A DNA stretch of 64,000 bases from Massilia sp. IC2-278 (GTDB lineage Bacteria > Pseudomonadota > Gammaproteobacteria > Burkholderiales > Burkholderiaceae_D): positions 1 to 64,000 of the forward strand of contig NZ_JAJFES010000002.1 of the NCBI RefSeq assembly GCF_020708045.1. Reading direction: 5' to 3'. A program made the position numbers and the translations under genes. Shown here piece after piece: positions 44,089-52,926 of the stretch; position 1 is the first letter of the stretch, and every line of letters starts with the position of its first letter. Under the pieces are notes generated by a model. The model did no database searches, was not told the DNA's origin, and saw only the letters and a list, made by a program, of their open reading frames with translations.

Positions 44089-45012
44089 TCATCGCAGCTT
44101 CGCGCAGAAGGCCTCGGCGTTACCATCGATAATCGCCCCGCTCGGCCACATCCCCGTGGCCCGGCGCGCCTTCTGCAAGGCGGATGCCAGCGCGCTATCT
44201 CCCTCCACCGCATACACGAACACCGGCATGGCCAGCGCCGCTGCATCAAGCAGCAAATTGCGGTTCGCCTCCAGCGTGCGCGCATCGACGTGCACGCCCA
44301 CCGGCGCCCCCACCCGCCCCTGCAGATTGCCCAGCCAGTTGCGGTCCAGGCGCGGCGCCTGGGCGTGGCTGGCGACGAAACGCGTGGCGCGCGTATTGCC
44401 CAGCGCCTGGGCATTGCGCGGATCGAGCACGATCAGTCCGAGATACCCTTCGCGGTCGGCCTGGCGCGCGCAGCGCAGGTTGCCCTCGACCGGCGAGGTC
44501 AGGAACCAGTTGCCGTGCCCGACTTCGCCGCGCAGCTGCTGTACCAGCGCGCCCACGTCTTGGCAGGCCGCCACCGTCTTGATCTCGGCGTTCAGCGTGC
44601 CCTGCGGGTAGCTGGACGCCAGTTGCGCCAGGTCGCTGGCGAAAGGCGGCGCCTCGCCCGTCGGCACGCCGCGCAGCGTCATGCGCGCCGCACGCCAGTC
44701 GGCGCTGCGCAGGCTGTTCACCGGCACCGGCGCCGCGGTGCGCACCACGCGGCCGGTGGCCTGGTCGTGGTGCACCACCCATTCGCGGTCGCCCAGCATT
44801 TGCAGGTCGGTCTCGACGCCGTCGAAGCCGCCGGCATAGGCGGCGCGCAGCGCACCCAGCGAATTCTCCGGCGCCTGGCCGTTCCCGCGGTGCGAATGGA
44901 TCTGCATGCCGAGGCAGGCCGCCTGCACGGGCGCGGCGGCCAGCAGCGCGGACAATAGCGCGGCCGGCAGCAATGCCGCCGGCGCGGACTTACGGTGTGG
45001 GTTCATAGCCAT
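44089..45012 (-). CDS. Glycerophosphodiester phosphodiesterase family protein
   Basis: This 307-residue exported protein has a signal peptide (LLPAALLSALLAAAPVQA) and a GDPD TIM-barrel. The motifs are QIHSHRGNGQAPENSL (catalytic His near residues 39-41), GVETDLQML (metal Glu/Asp near 66), VVHHDQATGR, LNAEIKT and PVFVYAVEGDSAL at the end. Such enzymes release glycerol-3-phosphate from lipid headgroups; the exact substrate is open. Its start overlaps the end of the membrane protein gene by 23 bp, pointing to coupling in one operon. Confidence 0.9.
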   Translation of the reverse strand: MAMNPHRKSAPAALLPAALLSALLAAAPVQAACLGMQIHSHRGNGQAPENSLGALRAAYAGGFDGVETDLQMLGDREWVVHHDQATGRVVRTAAPVPVNSLRSADWRAARMTLRGVPTGEAPPFASDLAQLASSYPQGTLNAEIKTVAACQDVGALVQQLRGEVGHGNWFLTSPVEGNLRCARQADREGYLGLIVLDPRNAQALGNTRATRFVASHAQAPRLDRNWLGNLQGRVGAPVGVHVDARTLEANRNLLLDAAALAMPVFVYAVEGDSALASALQKARRATGMWPSGAIIDGNAEAFCAKLR

Positions 45013-46549
45013 AGTTCAGGTCCTGCAAGAGATTGACGCGGATCGCTTCGTTGAGCGGATAGCTGTAGCCCTGACCCACCGCCACCACGTGGGTGACGTT
45101 GGCCACCAGGGTCTTGCGCGCACGGGTCCAGCCGGTATCGCCTTCTTCCGCCGCGCGCGATTGCTCCAGCATCTGGGTAAACAGCGGGCTGCGCGTGACG
45201 CGGTTGTCGACCAGCGACAGCACGCTCCAGACGCCGATGAACACGGCCATCAGCACCGTCATGGCGGTCCAGCCGGCGCGGCGGCTGAGGGTGTCCTGGC
45301 CGGGCGCGCGCAGCAGCAGCACCAGCGTGGCGATCAAGTACAGCAGCTTCGAGAAGTGGCCGATCGCGCCCAGCAGCGAAAAGGCCAGCGCCACCGGCGG
45401 CACGATGGCGGCGCGCGCGGCCTCGTTGCCGTCCTTGAACAGGCGCGCGCCGTATTCGAACTGCGCCGCGTCCGAGTCGTAGCTGGCGCGCCTGTCGCGC
45501 ACCGCCTTGCCCACCATTGCCTCGTACAGGCGCTTGAATTCGGCCGCGCTGCCGTAGTCGTGCGCCACCGCCGCACCGGGCGGCAGCGCCAGCGCCTCGC
45601 GCAGCTGCGCCTGCACACCCGGCCGCGCCACGAATTGCGCAAACGACAGGCCGGGCGGAATGCGGTCGCGCCCGACTGTGATGCCGCTGGTCGACTTGCG
45701 GTAGCGCTGCTCGACGGCGTCGCGGAAGGCCACTTCGTCGGACGGGTCCCAGCGCGCACTCACCGGCACCTTCTGCCGCACCTTCTTTACCACGGCCGCG
45801 TGCCGGTAGCCGGGTACCGTGTACGGCGTCCAGTTATGCTTGCGCAGCGAATCGACGTAATCGTTCCACGCCTTGTCCTGCTCGCGCTGCAGGTCGTCGT
45901 TCGAGGCCGAGGGGATGCGCGCATATTTCTGCCAGCTGGTGTGGGTGCGTTTGATCGCTTCGAGATAGTCCTCGTAGTACTGCTGGCCGGTCTTCGAGCT
46001 GCGCACGATGTTGCCGATCACCTGGTCCTTGGTGCCCTTCATGCGCTCGTCGAGGCGCTGGTTGGACAGGGCCAGGAAGGGGAACAGCGCCAGGAAAGCC
46101 TTGCCTTCGGGCTGGGCGAACAGCAGCTTGTCGTCGACCAGGCCATCGAGTTCGGCCTGGCCGTTCACGAGCGAGCGTTGCAGCAGGATGGTGTTGTAGG
46201 CCACGCGCCGGAACTCGGCGTCGCGCGTGGCGACCAGCACGTCGACGAAGACCTTGATCGTCACGAACACGGCGCCGGCCACCAGCAGGCAACCGACCGC
46301 GATGCGCAGCAGCGAAGGACGCTTGCTCGGACTGTGCAGGCGCCGGCGCAGCAGCACCTGCAGCAGCACCAGCGCCGCGGCCACGCCCGACAGGGTGCGG
46401 CCGAACACTTCCAGGCGCTCGACGTCGTGCGGGCCCGCATTCCCGCCCACCACGTCGAGCAGGCGCGCATTGAAACCGAGCTCGAAACACAAATAGACCA
46501 GGGTCAGCAGGATCAGGAAGACCAGTTGCTTGAGTTGTTGGGTGCGCAT
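44990..46549 (-). CDS. Uncharacterised inner-membrane protein
   Basis: This 519-residue protein has three predicted membrane helices in the first 105 residues and two or three more at about 385-445. A soluble, charged region of 280 residues lies between them (RRVAYNTILLQRSL, YEDYLEAIKRTHTSW, RWDPSDEVAFRDAVEQRY). The repeated Trp/Lys-rich amphipathic helices suggest a large periplasmic or cytoplasmic loop. I do not recognise a family. It sits between a lipoprotein gene (6 bp gap) and the glycerophosphodiesterase gene (23-bp overlap), so the three probably form one envelope-related operon. Confidence 0.8.
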   Translation of the reverse strand: MRTQQLKQLVFLILLTLVYLCFELGFNARLLDVVGGNAGPHDVERLEVFGRTLSGVAAALVLLQVLLRRRLHSPSKRPSLLRIAVGCLLVAGAVFVTIKVFVDVLVATRDAEFRRVAYNTILLQRSLVNGQAELDGLVDDKLLFAQPEGKAFLALFPFLALSNQRLDERMKGTKDQVIGNIVRSSKTGQQYYEDYLEAIKRTHTSWQKYARIPSASNDDLQREQDKAWNDYVDSLRKHNWTPYTVPGYRHAAVVKKVRQKVPVSARWDPSDEVAFRDAVEQRYRKSTSGITVGRDRIPPGLSFAQFVARPGVQAQLREALALPPGAAVAHDYGSAAEFKRLYEAMVGKAVRDRRASYDSDAAQFEYGARLFKDGNEAARAAIVPPVALAFSLLGAIGHFSKLLYLIATLVLLLRAPGQDTLSRRAGWTAMTVLMAVFIGVWSVLSLVDNRVTRSPLFTQMLEQSRAAEEGDTGWTRARKTLVANVTHVVAVGQGYSYPLNEAIRVNLLQDLNYGYEPTP

Positions 46550-46555
46550 CGTGGC

Positions 46556-47473
46556 TTACTTCCTCAGGTCGATGCGGACCGGCTTGATTTCCTCGTCCGG
46601 AATAGTGAGACGCCCGCGCGGCAGCTCGTCGCTGCGCTTGCGCTGCGGCGTGGTGTCGCGTGCGGCCGCGGTATCGCGCCCGTTATCGCGCGGTGCCGGC
46701 GCATCGCGCGGCGCCGGCGCCTTGGTACCGGCCAGGGCGGCGCGCTGCGGCGGCGCCGGGATCACCCGGCCGCCGCTGCCGGCAATGCCCGGACGGTTCG
46801 GCGCAGCGAGGCCGGGCGCAGTGCCGGACATGCTGCCGGGACGGCCGTCGCCGCGCACCGGCGGCATCGGAAAGGCCGGACGCAGGTTCTCGTCGGCGAA
46901 GGGACGCGCCGCCAGGTTCACGCCCGCCGGCGCCGGCGCGCGGCCCGAATACAGGCGCTGGTCCATGTAGCTGTAGCGCTTCAGGCTGTTGTACTCGGGG
47001 AAGTCGATGTAGATCGCGCGGCCATCCTCGTCCAGCGTGGCCTGGGGGCGGTCCTGGCAATTCCCGAAGCCCCACTGCAGCACATCGGTGCCTTCGATGG
47101 CCATCAGCGTGTACTTGTAGTTGCAGTTGCGTTCCTGGGTCTCGACGATCACCACCAGGCGCGACTCCACCTGCGCCACCATGGCGATGCGCGCTCCCAC
47201 CGCATTCGGCAGCGGCACCACGCGGTAGCTGCCGATCTTCACCGAAAAGGCGCCGGTCGAGGGATCGTGGCGCAGCGACCCGAGGGTGCCGTCGGCCAGG
47301 CGGAAGCCGCCCAGCTGCTTGCCGAAGAGCTCCGCCGTATCCAGGCCGATCAGCACGCCGCCACGGTTGTTCGGCTGCACCGCGCAGCCGGCGGCAAGCA
47401 GGGAGACGGCCAGCACGGAGGCAGCCAGGAGCGGCGCGCGCGGCAGGTGTTCGAGACGAATGAGCGGATTGAT
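46556..47473 (-). CDS. Lipoprotein, likely non-ATG (ATC) start
   Basis: The frame encodes a lipoprotein: RLEHLPRAPLLAASVLAVSL ends in a LLAAGC lipobox, then a beta-rich domain (GVLIGLDTAELFGKQLGGF, RLVVIVETQERNCNYKY, EYNSLKRYSYMDQRLYSG). A Pro/Arg-rich low-complexity tail follows. There is no ATG, GTG or TTG at a sensible distance before the signal; the frame opens to a GTG at 47602, which would put the lipobox Cys at about residue 73. An ATC at 47473 has GGAG 6 bases upstream and gives the Cys at residue 30. It heads the operon with the membrane protein and phosphodiesterase genes. The function is unknown. Confidence 0.75.
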   Translation of the reverse strand: MNPLIRLEHLPRAPLLAASVLAVSLLAAGCAVQPNNRGGVLIGLDTAELFGKQLGGFRLADGTLGSLRHDPSTGAFSVKIGSYRVVPLPNAVGARIAMVAQVESRLVVIVETQERNCNYKYTLMAIEGTDVLQWGFGNCQDRPQATLDEDGRAIYIDFPEYNSLKRYSYMDQRLYSGRAPAPAGVNLAARPFADENLRPAFPMPPVRGDGRPGSMSGTAPGLAAPNRPGIAGSGGRVIPAPPQRAALAGTKAPAPRDAPAPRDNGRDTAAARDTTPQRKRSDELPRGRLTIPDEEIKPVRIDLRK

Positions 47474-47680
47474 GGTGTTCTCCGAAAGTAGGCACGGGTA
47501 GATGCCGGAGAACACCGGTCGAAGCGGTGGTTCCAACGGTCCCGCAGTGCAACATGCGCTTGACCGCGCATTATGCCTTGCGATGCCGCCTGGAAAACTC
47601 ACGCATTGTCACTTTGGCAGCGATGTGCCTGGACAATCATGCCGCTGCCCGCCTTGGCAAGCGCGGCTGGGTGCATGCGA

Positions 47681-47878
47681 TCAGATGCCGCAACGGTCCC
47701 TGCAAGCTGAAAAGTCGCCCTGGCACTCGCCAACAGGGACGCCTGAAGCCTTGCAAGCCTGGAAAAGCTTGAAGCATTGCTGATCACACGTAGGCTCGAA
47801 CGGGCCAAACGCCAGCGCAGAGCCACCCGAAGCACCCAGACCAATTGCAAACAGCAGCGTTGCCAACTTCCTGTTCAT
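47681..47878 (-). CDS. Small exported six-cysteine peptide
   Basis: This 65-residue protein has a signal peptide (LATLLFAIGLGASGGSALA) and a mature part of about 40 residues with six cysteines spaced C-x3-C-x6-C-x9-C-x6-C-x3-C, a symmetric pattern. This suggests a disulfide-linked helical hairpin in the periplasm or outside the cell. The ATG at 47878 has GGAG 7 bases upstream; a TTG at 47890 would add four residues. I recognise no family. It is separated by about 200 bp from the lipoprotein gene and stands alone on the minus strand. Confidence 0.7.
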   Translation of the reverse strand: MNRKLATLLFAIGLGASGGSALAFGPFEPTCDQQCFKLFQACKASGVPVGECQGDFSACRDRCGI

Positions 47879-48156
47879 ATTTGTCTCCAAAAAGAATCAA
47901 CAGTCGAATGCCCGTCGAGCCAAAAATGTGACATTTTTAACTCAACAGCCATGGCAACATCGCATCGCAATTGATGCATGTCAAGCACTACCTCCCCTGC
48001 ATAAATCGGCTTACGCACGCTGCATATGCGGTGCTGCGGCTAGCCGCTTCCGCCTGCTCGTTGACCCGGCTTTTACGCCCGCGTGCCCACCCTTTTCAGT
48101 CTTTTTACCGCCCTCCCGATAAGCTGACCTGCATCCCGACTCCAGCAGAGGCAAGC

Positions 48157-48834
48157 ATGATCATCGCCATCGTCAACCAGCACGCCAACGCAGACCGCAG
48201 CATCGTGGCGCGCAATCTCGCGGTGCTGCGCGCGCGCAGCGGACGCAAGGTCTGCCTGGCCATGACCGGACTCTGGCACGGGGGCTATTTGTGGGGCGAG
48301 GCGCGCAGCGCGGCGCGCATCCGGCCCTGGCTCGATGTGCGCAGCCTCGGCACACGCGCCGTTGCCGGCAAGCTGGCCGGGCTGCGCCGGCTGTTCACCG
48401 ACATCGTGGTCGATGCGGGTGCACGCGATACCGAGGAATGCCGCTGCGCGCTGGCTGCGGCGCGTGTGATCGTGGTGCCGGTGCGCAGCGGAGAAATCGA
48501 CCTGGTGGGCCAGTACACGCTGGCCAGGCGCCTGAATGCGGCGCGCGCCGTCAATCCCGAGGTCCGCATCCTGTTCGTCGCGGTGTGCACGGCGGATGAC
48601 ATCGAACCGGGAAGGCAGGCGTCGCTGCTGGCCCACGTGCAGCGCGTGGGAACGGCGCGCCTGGCGCCCGTACGGCTGCACGAATCGGGCGCGTACGAAT
48701 ATGGCGAGGGGCGCTGCGTGTGCGATGCCGAGACCTGCGACCCGGAACTGGCCGAGGAGATGCACACGCTATACCGGGAAGTGTATGGCCAGCCGCTTGC
48801 GCGCAGCCGCCTGCCGCTACTCGGAGTCGCGTAG
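48157..48834 (+). CDS. ParA/MinD-like protein lacking Walker A
   Basis: This 225-residue protein has the ParA-family layout: MIIAIVNQ at the start, a helix with ARNLAVLRARSGRKVCLAM, the Walker-B-like IVVDAGARD near residue 87, VIVVPVRSGEIDLVGQY near 105 and RILFVAVCTADD near 140. The phosphate-binding loop, however, reads NQHANADRS where KGGxxKT/S is expected, so it should not bind ATP normally. No parB-like gene lies next to it. A late Cys cluster (CVCDAETC) near 188-195 could bind a metal. It overlaps the convergent membrane protein gene by 18 bp. A pseudo-ATPase role is inference. Confidence 0.78.
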   Translation: MIIAIVNQHANADRSIVARNLAVLRARSGRKVCLAMTGLWHGGYLWGEARSAARIRPWLDVRSLGTRAVAGKLAGLRRLFTDIVVDAGARDTEECRCALAAARVIVVPVRSGEIDLVGQYTLARRLNAARAVNPEVRILFVAVCTADDIEPGRQASLLAHVQRVGTARLAPVRLHESGAYEYGEGRCVCDAETCDPELAEEMHTLYREVYGQPLARSRLPLLGVA

Positions 48835-49131
48835 CCAGGACCTGCTGCCTGGCTTGGCCGGCACGGCCGGGGCGGCGGCAGGCATGCGCCGGGCCTGCTG
48901 GGCGGCGTGGCGCGCCGATTGTGCCTTGGCTGCCGCATTCGCCACATACGACTTGACGCCCAGGGTGGCACGGTAGATCAGGGCGGCCACGCAGATGATG
49001 ATTGCGCTGACCGTGATCGCCAGCGCTTCAGGACGGCCGGCGATGACGAGGATGGACACTAAGACGACGATGTCGATGCAAAGAATGAAGTTAAAGCGCG
49101 ATTTGGCAGAATCGCCTTGGGATACAGACAT
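48817..49131 (-). CDS. Small two-helix membrane protein
   Basis: This 104-residue protein has two hydrophobic helices (residues about 14-31, FILCIDIVVLVSILVIAG, and 36-53, LAITVSAIIICVAALIY) and a basic, Ala-rich tail. No family is recognised. Its end overlaps the end of the ParA-like gene by 18 bp. The 200 bp upstream, to the sorbosone dehydrogenase gene end, show no further gene. Confidence 0.65.
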   Translation of the reverse strand: MSVSQGDSAKSRFNFILCIDIVVLVSILVIAGRPEALAITVSAIIICVAALIYRATLGVKSYVANAAAKAQSARHAAQQARRMPAAAPAVPAKPGSRSWLRDSE

Positions 49132-49330
49132 GTTACGTTCCAGGTAAATCGTGTGGCAGGCAGATGCCGGCAGATGCGATGACGCAAGTCGAGACGAAAA
49201 AATGTGTATCGCATCATTTTAACATTTCCACATGGAAACTACGTACTGGACCTGTGCATGCCTGCCTGCCACGGCGTCGCCGCGCCGGTCGATGCCTACC
49301 GGCGCCTGCGAGCGCTGCAACCGGATACGC

Positions 49331-51010
49331 TCAGTTCGCGCGCGCCGGCGCGATCCGCCATACCACCCCGCCGCCATCGTCGACCACCAGCAGCGCCCCG
49401 TCTGCCGCCACCTCGACGGCTGCCGGACGGCCCCACACGTCGCGGTCGCTCAGCACCATGCCGGTCATGAAGTCCTGGTACTGCCCGGTCGGCACGCCGT
49501 TCTTCATGAACACGCGCACCACCTTGTAGCCGGTGCGGATGCCGCGGTTCCAGGAGCCGTGCAGGGCCAGGAAGATGTCGCCTTCGTACTCTTTCGGGAA
49601 GGCGTGTTGCGCACCCTTCGGCGCCTGGTAGACGACCATGCCCAGCGGCGCCGAGTGCGACTGGATCAGAGTGTCGGGCACGATGGTCTTGTTCTTCAGG
49701 TCGGGGCGGATGCCTTTCAGGCGCGGGTCTTCGTTGGCGCCGATGTAGTACCACGGCCAGCCATAGAAGCCGCCCTGCTTCACGCGCGTGATGTAGTCGG
49801 GCGGCAGGTTGTCGCCCAGTTCGTCGCGCTCGTTCACGCTGCAGAACAGTTCACCCGTCGTCGGGTGCACGATCATGCCGACGCAGTTGCGCAGGCCGTT
49901 GGCATAGGCGCGGCGGTTCTTGCCGTCGGCATCAAAAGCAAGGACGGCGGCGCGCTCGGTCTCCTCGCCCCAGGCGGCGCCGACGCCATACTTTGCTTCC
50001 CACTGCGCCAGCGGCTGCGGCGGCCGGGCGCCGATGCCGGCTGCCACGTTGGTGGCCGAGCCGACCGACAGGAACATCGTCTTGCCGTCTTTCGAGAAGG
50101 CGATGGTGCGCGTGACGTGGCCGCCGCTGGTGTCGCTGATCTTCTCGATCACGGTTTCGGGTTCGCCCTTGGCCTTCAGGTCGCCGGTGCTGTAGGGGTA
50201 GCGCACCACCGAGTTGACGTTGGCGACGTACAGGTATTGCGGTTTGTCGGCCGGCCACAGGGCCATGCCGTAGGGGCGCGACAGACCGGTGGCGTAGACG
50301 CTGACGGTGTCGGCCTTGGCGCCATCCTTCGAGCGCAGCACCGTGATCTGGCCTTTGGCGGCTTCCGACAGGAGGATGTCGCCGTTCGGCGCGCGCAGCG
50401 GCAGGCGCGACTTGCCGAGCTTGTCGGCGTAGATGCCGACCGTGAAGCCTGGCGGGACGGCGGGCATGGCGCCCTCGGGACGCGCGGCGAGTTTCGGGCC
50501 GTTGCCGGCGCTGTCGCTGGCGTAAGGCTGGATGAGCTCAGTCGGCTTGATGTGGTGCAGGTCGCCGGGTTTGTCCTGGGTCCAGGCGCCGGCCTGGTCG
50601 GTGGGTTTGGTGCTCGCGGCGGCCACGGGCGCCGCGGCCTGGCCGGTTTGCGTGGCGAGGTAGGCGATGACGGCGGCGCGCTGCTTGGGGTCGGCGACGC
50701 CGATCGGCATCGCGGTGCCGGGGACGTCCTTGTTCGGGTCGCGCAGGAAGACGTCGAGCTCTTCGCGGGTCCAGGTTTTACCGGCGGCGCCGGCCTTGGT
50801 CAGGGCGTCGGTGTAGTTGAAGTTGGGGACGGCGGCGGCTTTGCGGCCGACGACGTTGAACAGGCCGGGGCCGGCCAGCGCGGAGAGCTTGGGGTCGACG
50901 GTGTGGCAGCTGGCGCAGTTCTGGGTGAAAAAGGTCTGGCCGGGGGATGGGGCGGCGTGGGCCAGGGTGGTCAGGGCCAGGCCGAAGGTGGCGATGGTGA
51001 TGTGTCTCAT
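49331..51010 (-). CDS. Sorbosone dehydrogenase-like protein with cytochrome c domain
   Basis: This 559-residue exported protein has a signal peptide (ATFGLALTTLAHA). A class I cytochrome c domain carries the haem motif CASCH at residues 32-36 and Met ligand GTAMPIG near residue 100. A linker follows, then a six-bladed beta-propeller of the L-sorbosone dehydrogenase/glucose dehydrogenase type (GFTVGIYADKLGKSRLPLRA, GLSRPYGMALWP, FYGWPWYYIG, SHSAPLGMVVY, HGSWNRGIRTGYKVVRV). Such proteins oxidise sugars or aldehydes in the periplasm, sometimes with PQQ, and the fused cytochrome would pass electrons on. The actual substrate and cofactor are unknown. Confidence 0.88.
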   Translation of the reverse strand: MRHITIATFGLALTTLAHAAPSPGQTFFTQNCASCHTVDPKLSALAGPGLFNVVGRKAAAVPNFNYTDALTKAGAAGKTWTREELDVFLRDPNKDVPGTAMPIGVADPKQRAAVIAYLATQTGQAAAPVAAASTKPTDQAGAWTQDKPGDLHHIKPTELIQPYASDSAGNGPKLAARPEGAMPAVPPGFTVGIYADKLGKSRLPLRAPNGDILLSEAAKGQITVLRSKDGAKADTVSVYATGLSRPYGMALWPADKPQYLYVANVNSVVRYPYSTGDLKAKGEPETVIEKISDTSGGHVTRTIAFSKDGKTMFLSVGSATNVAAGIGARPPQPLAQWEAKYGVGAAWGEETERAAVLAFDADGKNRRAYANGLRNCVGMIVHPTTGELFCSVNERDELGDNLPPDYITRVKQGGFYGWPWYYIGANEDPRLKGIRPDLKNKTIVPDTLIQSHSAPLGMVVYQAPKGAQHAFPKEYEGDIFLALHGSWNRGIRTGYKVVRVFMKNGVPTGQYQDFMTGMVLSDRDVWGRPAAVEVAADGALLVVDDGGGVVWRIAPARAN

Positions 51011-51088
51011 GGTGTTGTTTTCGGTTTTAGGTTCGGTGTGCAGGCGTTAGTGGGGCTGTTGCCTGCCCTGTTATCGGTGTGTTTGATC

Positions 51089-51114
51089 CGCGTGGGCACG
51101 AGTGCCCACCCTAC
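51089..51114 (-). repeat. REP unit
   Basis: CCGCGTGGGCAC-GA-GTGCCCACCCTAC is an inverted-orientation unit with an 8-bp GTGGGCAC stem. It lies in the 195-bp gap between the dehydrogenase start and the M14 peptidase end, with no partner unit nearby. Confidence 0.82.
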
Positions 51115-51204
51115 GGGAGGTGCCGCGTGTCGAAAAAGATAGGCCGCGTGTCAAAAGGAAGCGCTGCGGGTGGATTACGCGGCGCTTCTGCTTCTGGCCA
51201 AGGC

Positions 51205-52893
51205 TCAGGCGATCATGAAGACCGGGTAGCGGCGCCATTCGGGTTCGCGGTACTTGGCGCAGTTGGCGAAGATGAAGTCGAGCACGGCTTCCTGGTTCGA
51301 CAGCAGGCCGGGATTTGCGGCTTTCCATTCGGTGAACTTCGATGCCAGTTCGGGTTCGTCGCGCAGCAGCTGTTCGGCTTCGTCTTCGAATACGTAGTCG
51401 GAATAGGCTTCCTTCTTTTCCAGCACGCTGTTGAAGAAGCCCCAGCGGAAGAAGCTGTCGTGGGCCAGGGGCTCCAAGGTCTCGACGATGTAGCGGGCGG
51501 CGTTCTGGTCGAGCGGGACGATATGATCGCCGGCGCGCAGCAGCACCTGGGCGCGGCGCTTTTCCAGCTGTACGTCGTCGTGGAACATGTGGCCCTCGTA
51601 GGCGCTGGGGCGCGATGCGACCGAGACGATGTGGTAGCAGTCCACCTCTTCCATCCGGTCGGCTTCCACGCGCTCCAGCTTCACGCCGTTCAGCTGCAGG
51701 CGCTCGACCGCCTCGCGCCATGCTTGCGGGATCACGTAGGCCTTTGGTGCGGGCACGGTGATGTCGGCGTTGAAGCGGTTGTACCACGCGATGTCGCGTT
51801 CCCAGGGGCTGTTGCGGTCGTAATGCAGGCGTGTGTAGCCGCCCAGGACGCTCGGCTTGTATTTGGCTTCGTAGCCCTTGAAGCGGAAGCTGCCCGGGTT
51901 GGCGTCGTCCATGGTCCAGTGGATCGGCCATTCGGCGCGCGTGCGCCCGGCGTCCTTGGCGGCGCGGCGCAGGGCCTGGATCTGCGCGGCGTTTTGCACC
52001 GTGAAGTCGAGCGCGCTTTCGACCAGGGCGCGCATCGACTCGTAGCGGTCCTTGAAGGGTTTCAGCATGTGGGTCTCGGGCATGAAACCGATGGTGTGGT
52101 GCAGGGCCGCATAGCCGGTCGAGAAGCGCGCGGTTTCCAGGAAGTCGGCGATGCCGTGGTCCGGGCTGTCCTGCACCGGATTCACATACGGGCAGGTCGG
52201 CCAGCCACGCTCCCCCATGTCGGCGTACAGCGCCGGCAGCATGGTGTCGCGCAGGAAGCCGCCGAGTTCTCCGCCCAGCTTGTCGGGCTGGGTGTGGATC
52301 AGGGTCATGGTGTAGCTGTAGTCGGCGCCGTTCGAGGTGTGGGTGTCGACCATCACGTCCGGGTCCCAGGACGTGAAGAAGCGGTTGAAGACCTGGGCGG
52401 TCAGGGTGTCACACTTGACGAAGTCGCGGTTCAGGTCGAGATGGCGGCTGTTGCCGCGGAAGCCGAACTGCTCGGGGCCGTCCTGGTTCACGCGCGAAGT
52501 ATTCGCGCGGTTGATGCTGCCGTCCACGTTGTACAGCGGGATGAAGATGAACACAGTCTCGCCGAGGGCCGCCAGGCGCGCCGGCTGGGTGCAGAATTCG
52601 CGCACCAGCGCCATGCAGCCGTCCACGCCTTCGGGTTCGCCCGGGTGGATGCCGTTGTTGTTGAAGAAGACCGGACGGCCGCCCGCCTTGATCTGCTCGC
52701 GGTCGAACACGCCATCGGCGCTGACCACGCCGGCGTGGATCGGCAGGCCGGCGTCGGACGTGCCGATCACGCCGAAGCGCAGCACGCCCGGATAGCTGCG
52801 CGCCAGCGCTTCGTACCAGGCGATGCAGTCGCTCCAGGTGGTGGTCTGGTTCTGGTTGCCCAGTTCGTAGGGCGTCTTCATTTCGTTCGACAT
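51205..52893 (-). CDS. M14-family zinc carboxypeptidase-like protein
   Basis: This 562-residue protein has an M14 peptidase domain at about residues 20-310. The zinc ligands are visible as FFNNNGIHPGEPEG (His and Glu near residues 83-86) and DVMVDTHTSNG (His near 184), with substrate-binding Arg in NSRHLDLNRDF near 155. A C-terminal 250-residue extension without recognised fold follows. No signal peptide is seen, so it is probably cytoplasmic, or exported by an unusual route. A later ATG at 52881 is an alternative start. It follows the histidine kinase gene by 33 bp and may be the last gene of that signalling operon. Confidence 0.87.
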   Translation of the reverse strand: MSNEMKTPYELGNQNQTTTWSDCIAWYEALARSYPGVLRFGVIGTSDAGLPIHAGVVSADGVFDREQIKAGGRPVFFNNNGIHPGEPEGVDGCMALVREFCTQPARLAALGETVFIFIPLYNVDGSINRANTSRVNQDGPEQFGFRGNSRHLDLNRDFVKCDTLTAQVFNRFFTSWDPDVMVDTHTSNGADYSYTMTLIHTQPDKLGGELGGFLRDTMLPALYADMGERGWPTCPYVNPVQDSPDHGIADFLETARFSTGYAALHHTIGFMPETHMLKPFKDRYESMRALVESALDFTVQNAAQIQALRRAAKDAGRTRAEWPIHWTMDDANPGSFRFKGYEAKYKPSVLGGYTRLHYDRNSPWERDIAWYNRFNADITVPAPKAYVIPQAWREAVERLQLNGVKLERVEADRMEEVDCYHIVSVASRPSAYEGHMFHDDVQLEKRRAQVLLRAGDHIVPLDQNAARYIVETLEPLAHDSFFRWGFFNSVLEKKEAYSDYVFEDEAEQLLRDEPELASKFTEWKAANPGLLSNQEAVLDFIFANCAKYREPEWRRYPVFMIA

Positions 52894-52926
52894 GGGAGGT
52901 TCCGGCAGGGAGAGAAAATCGAGCCG

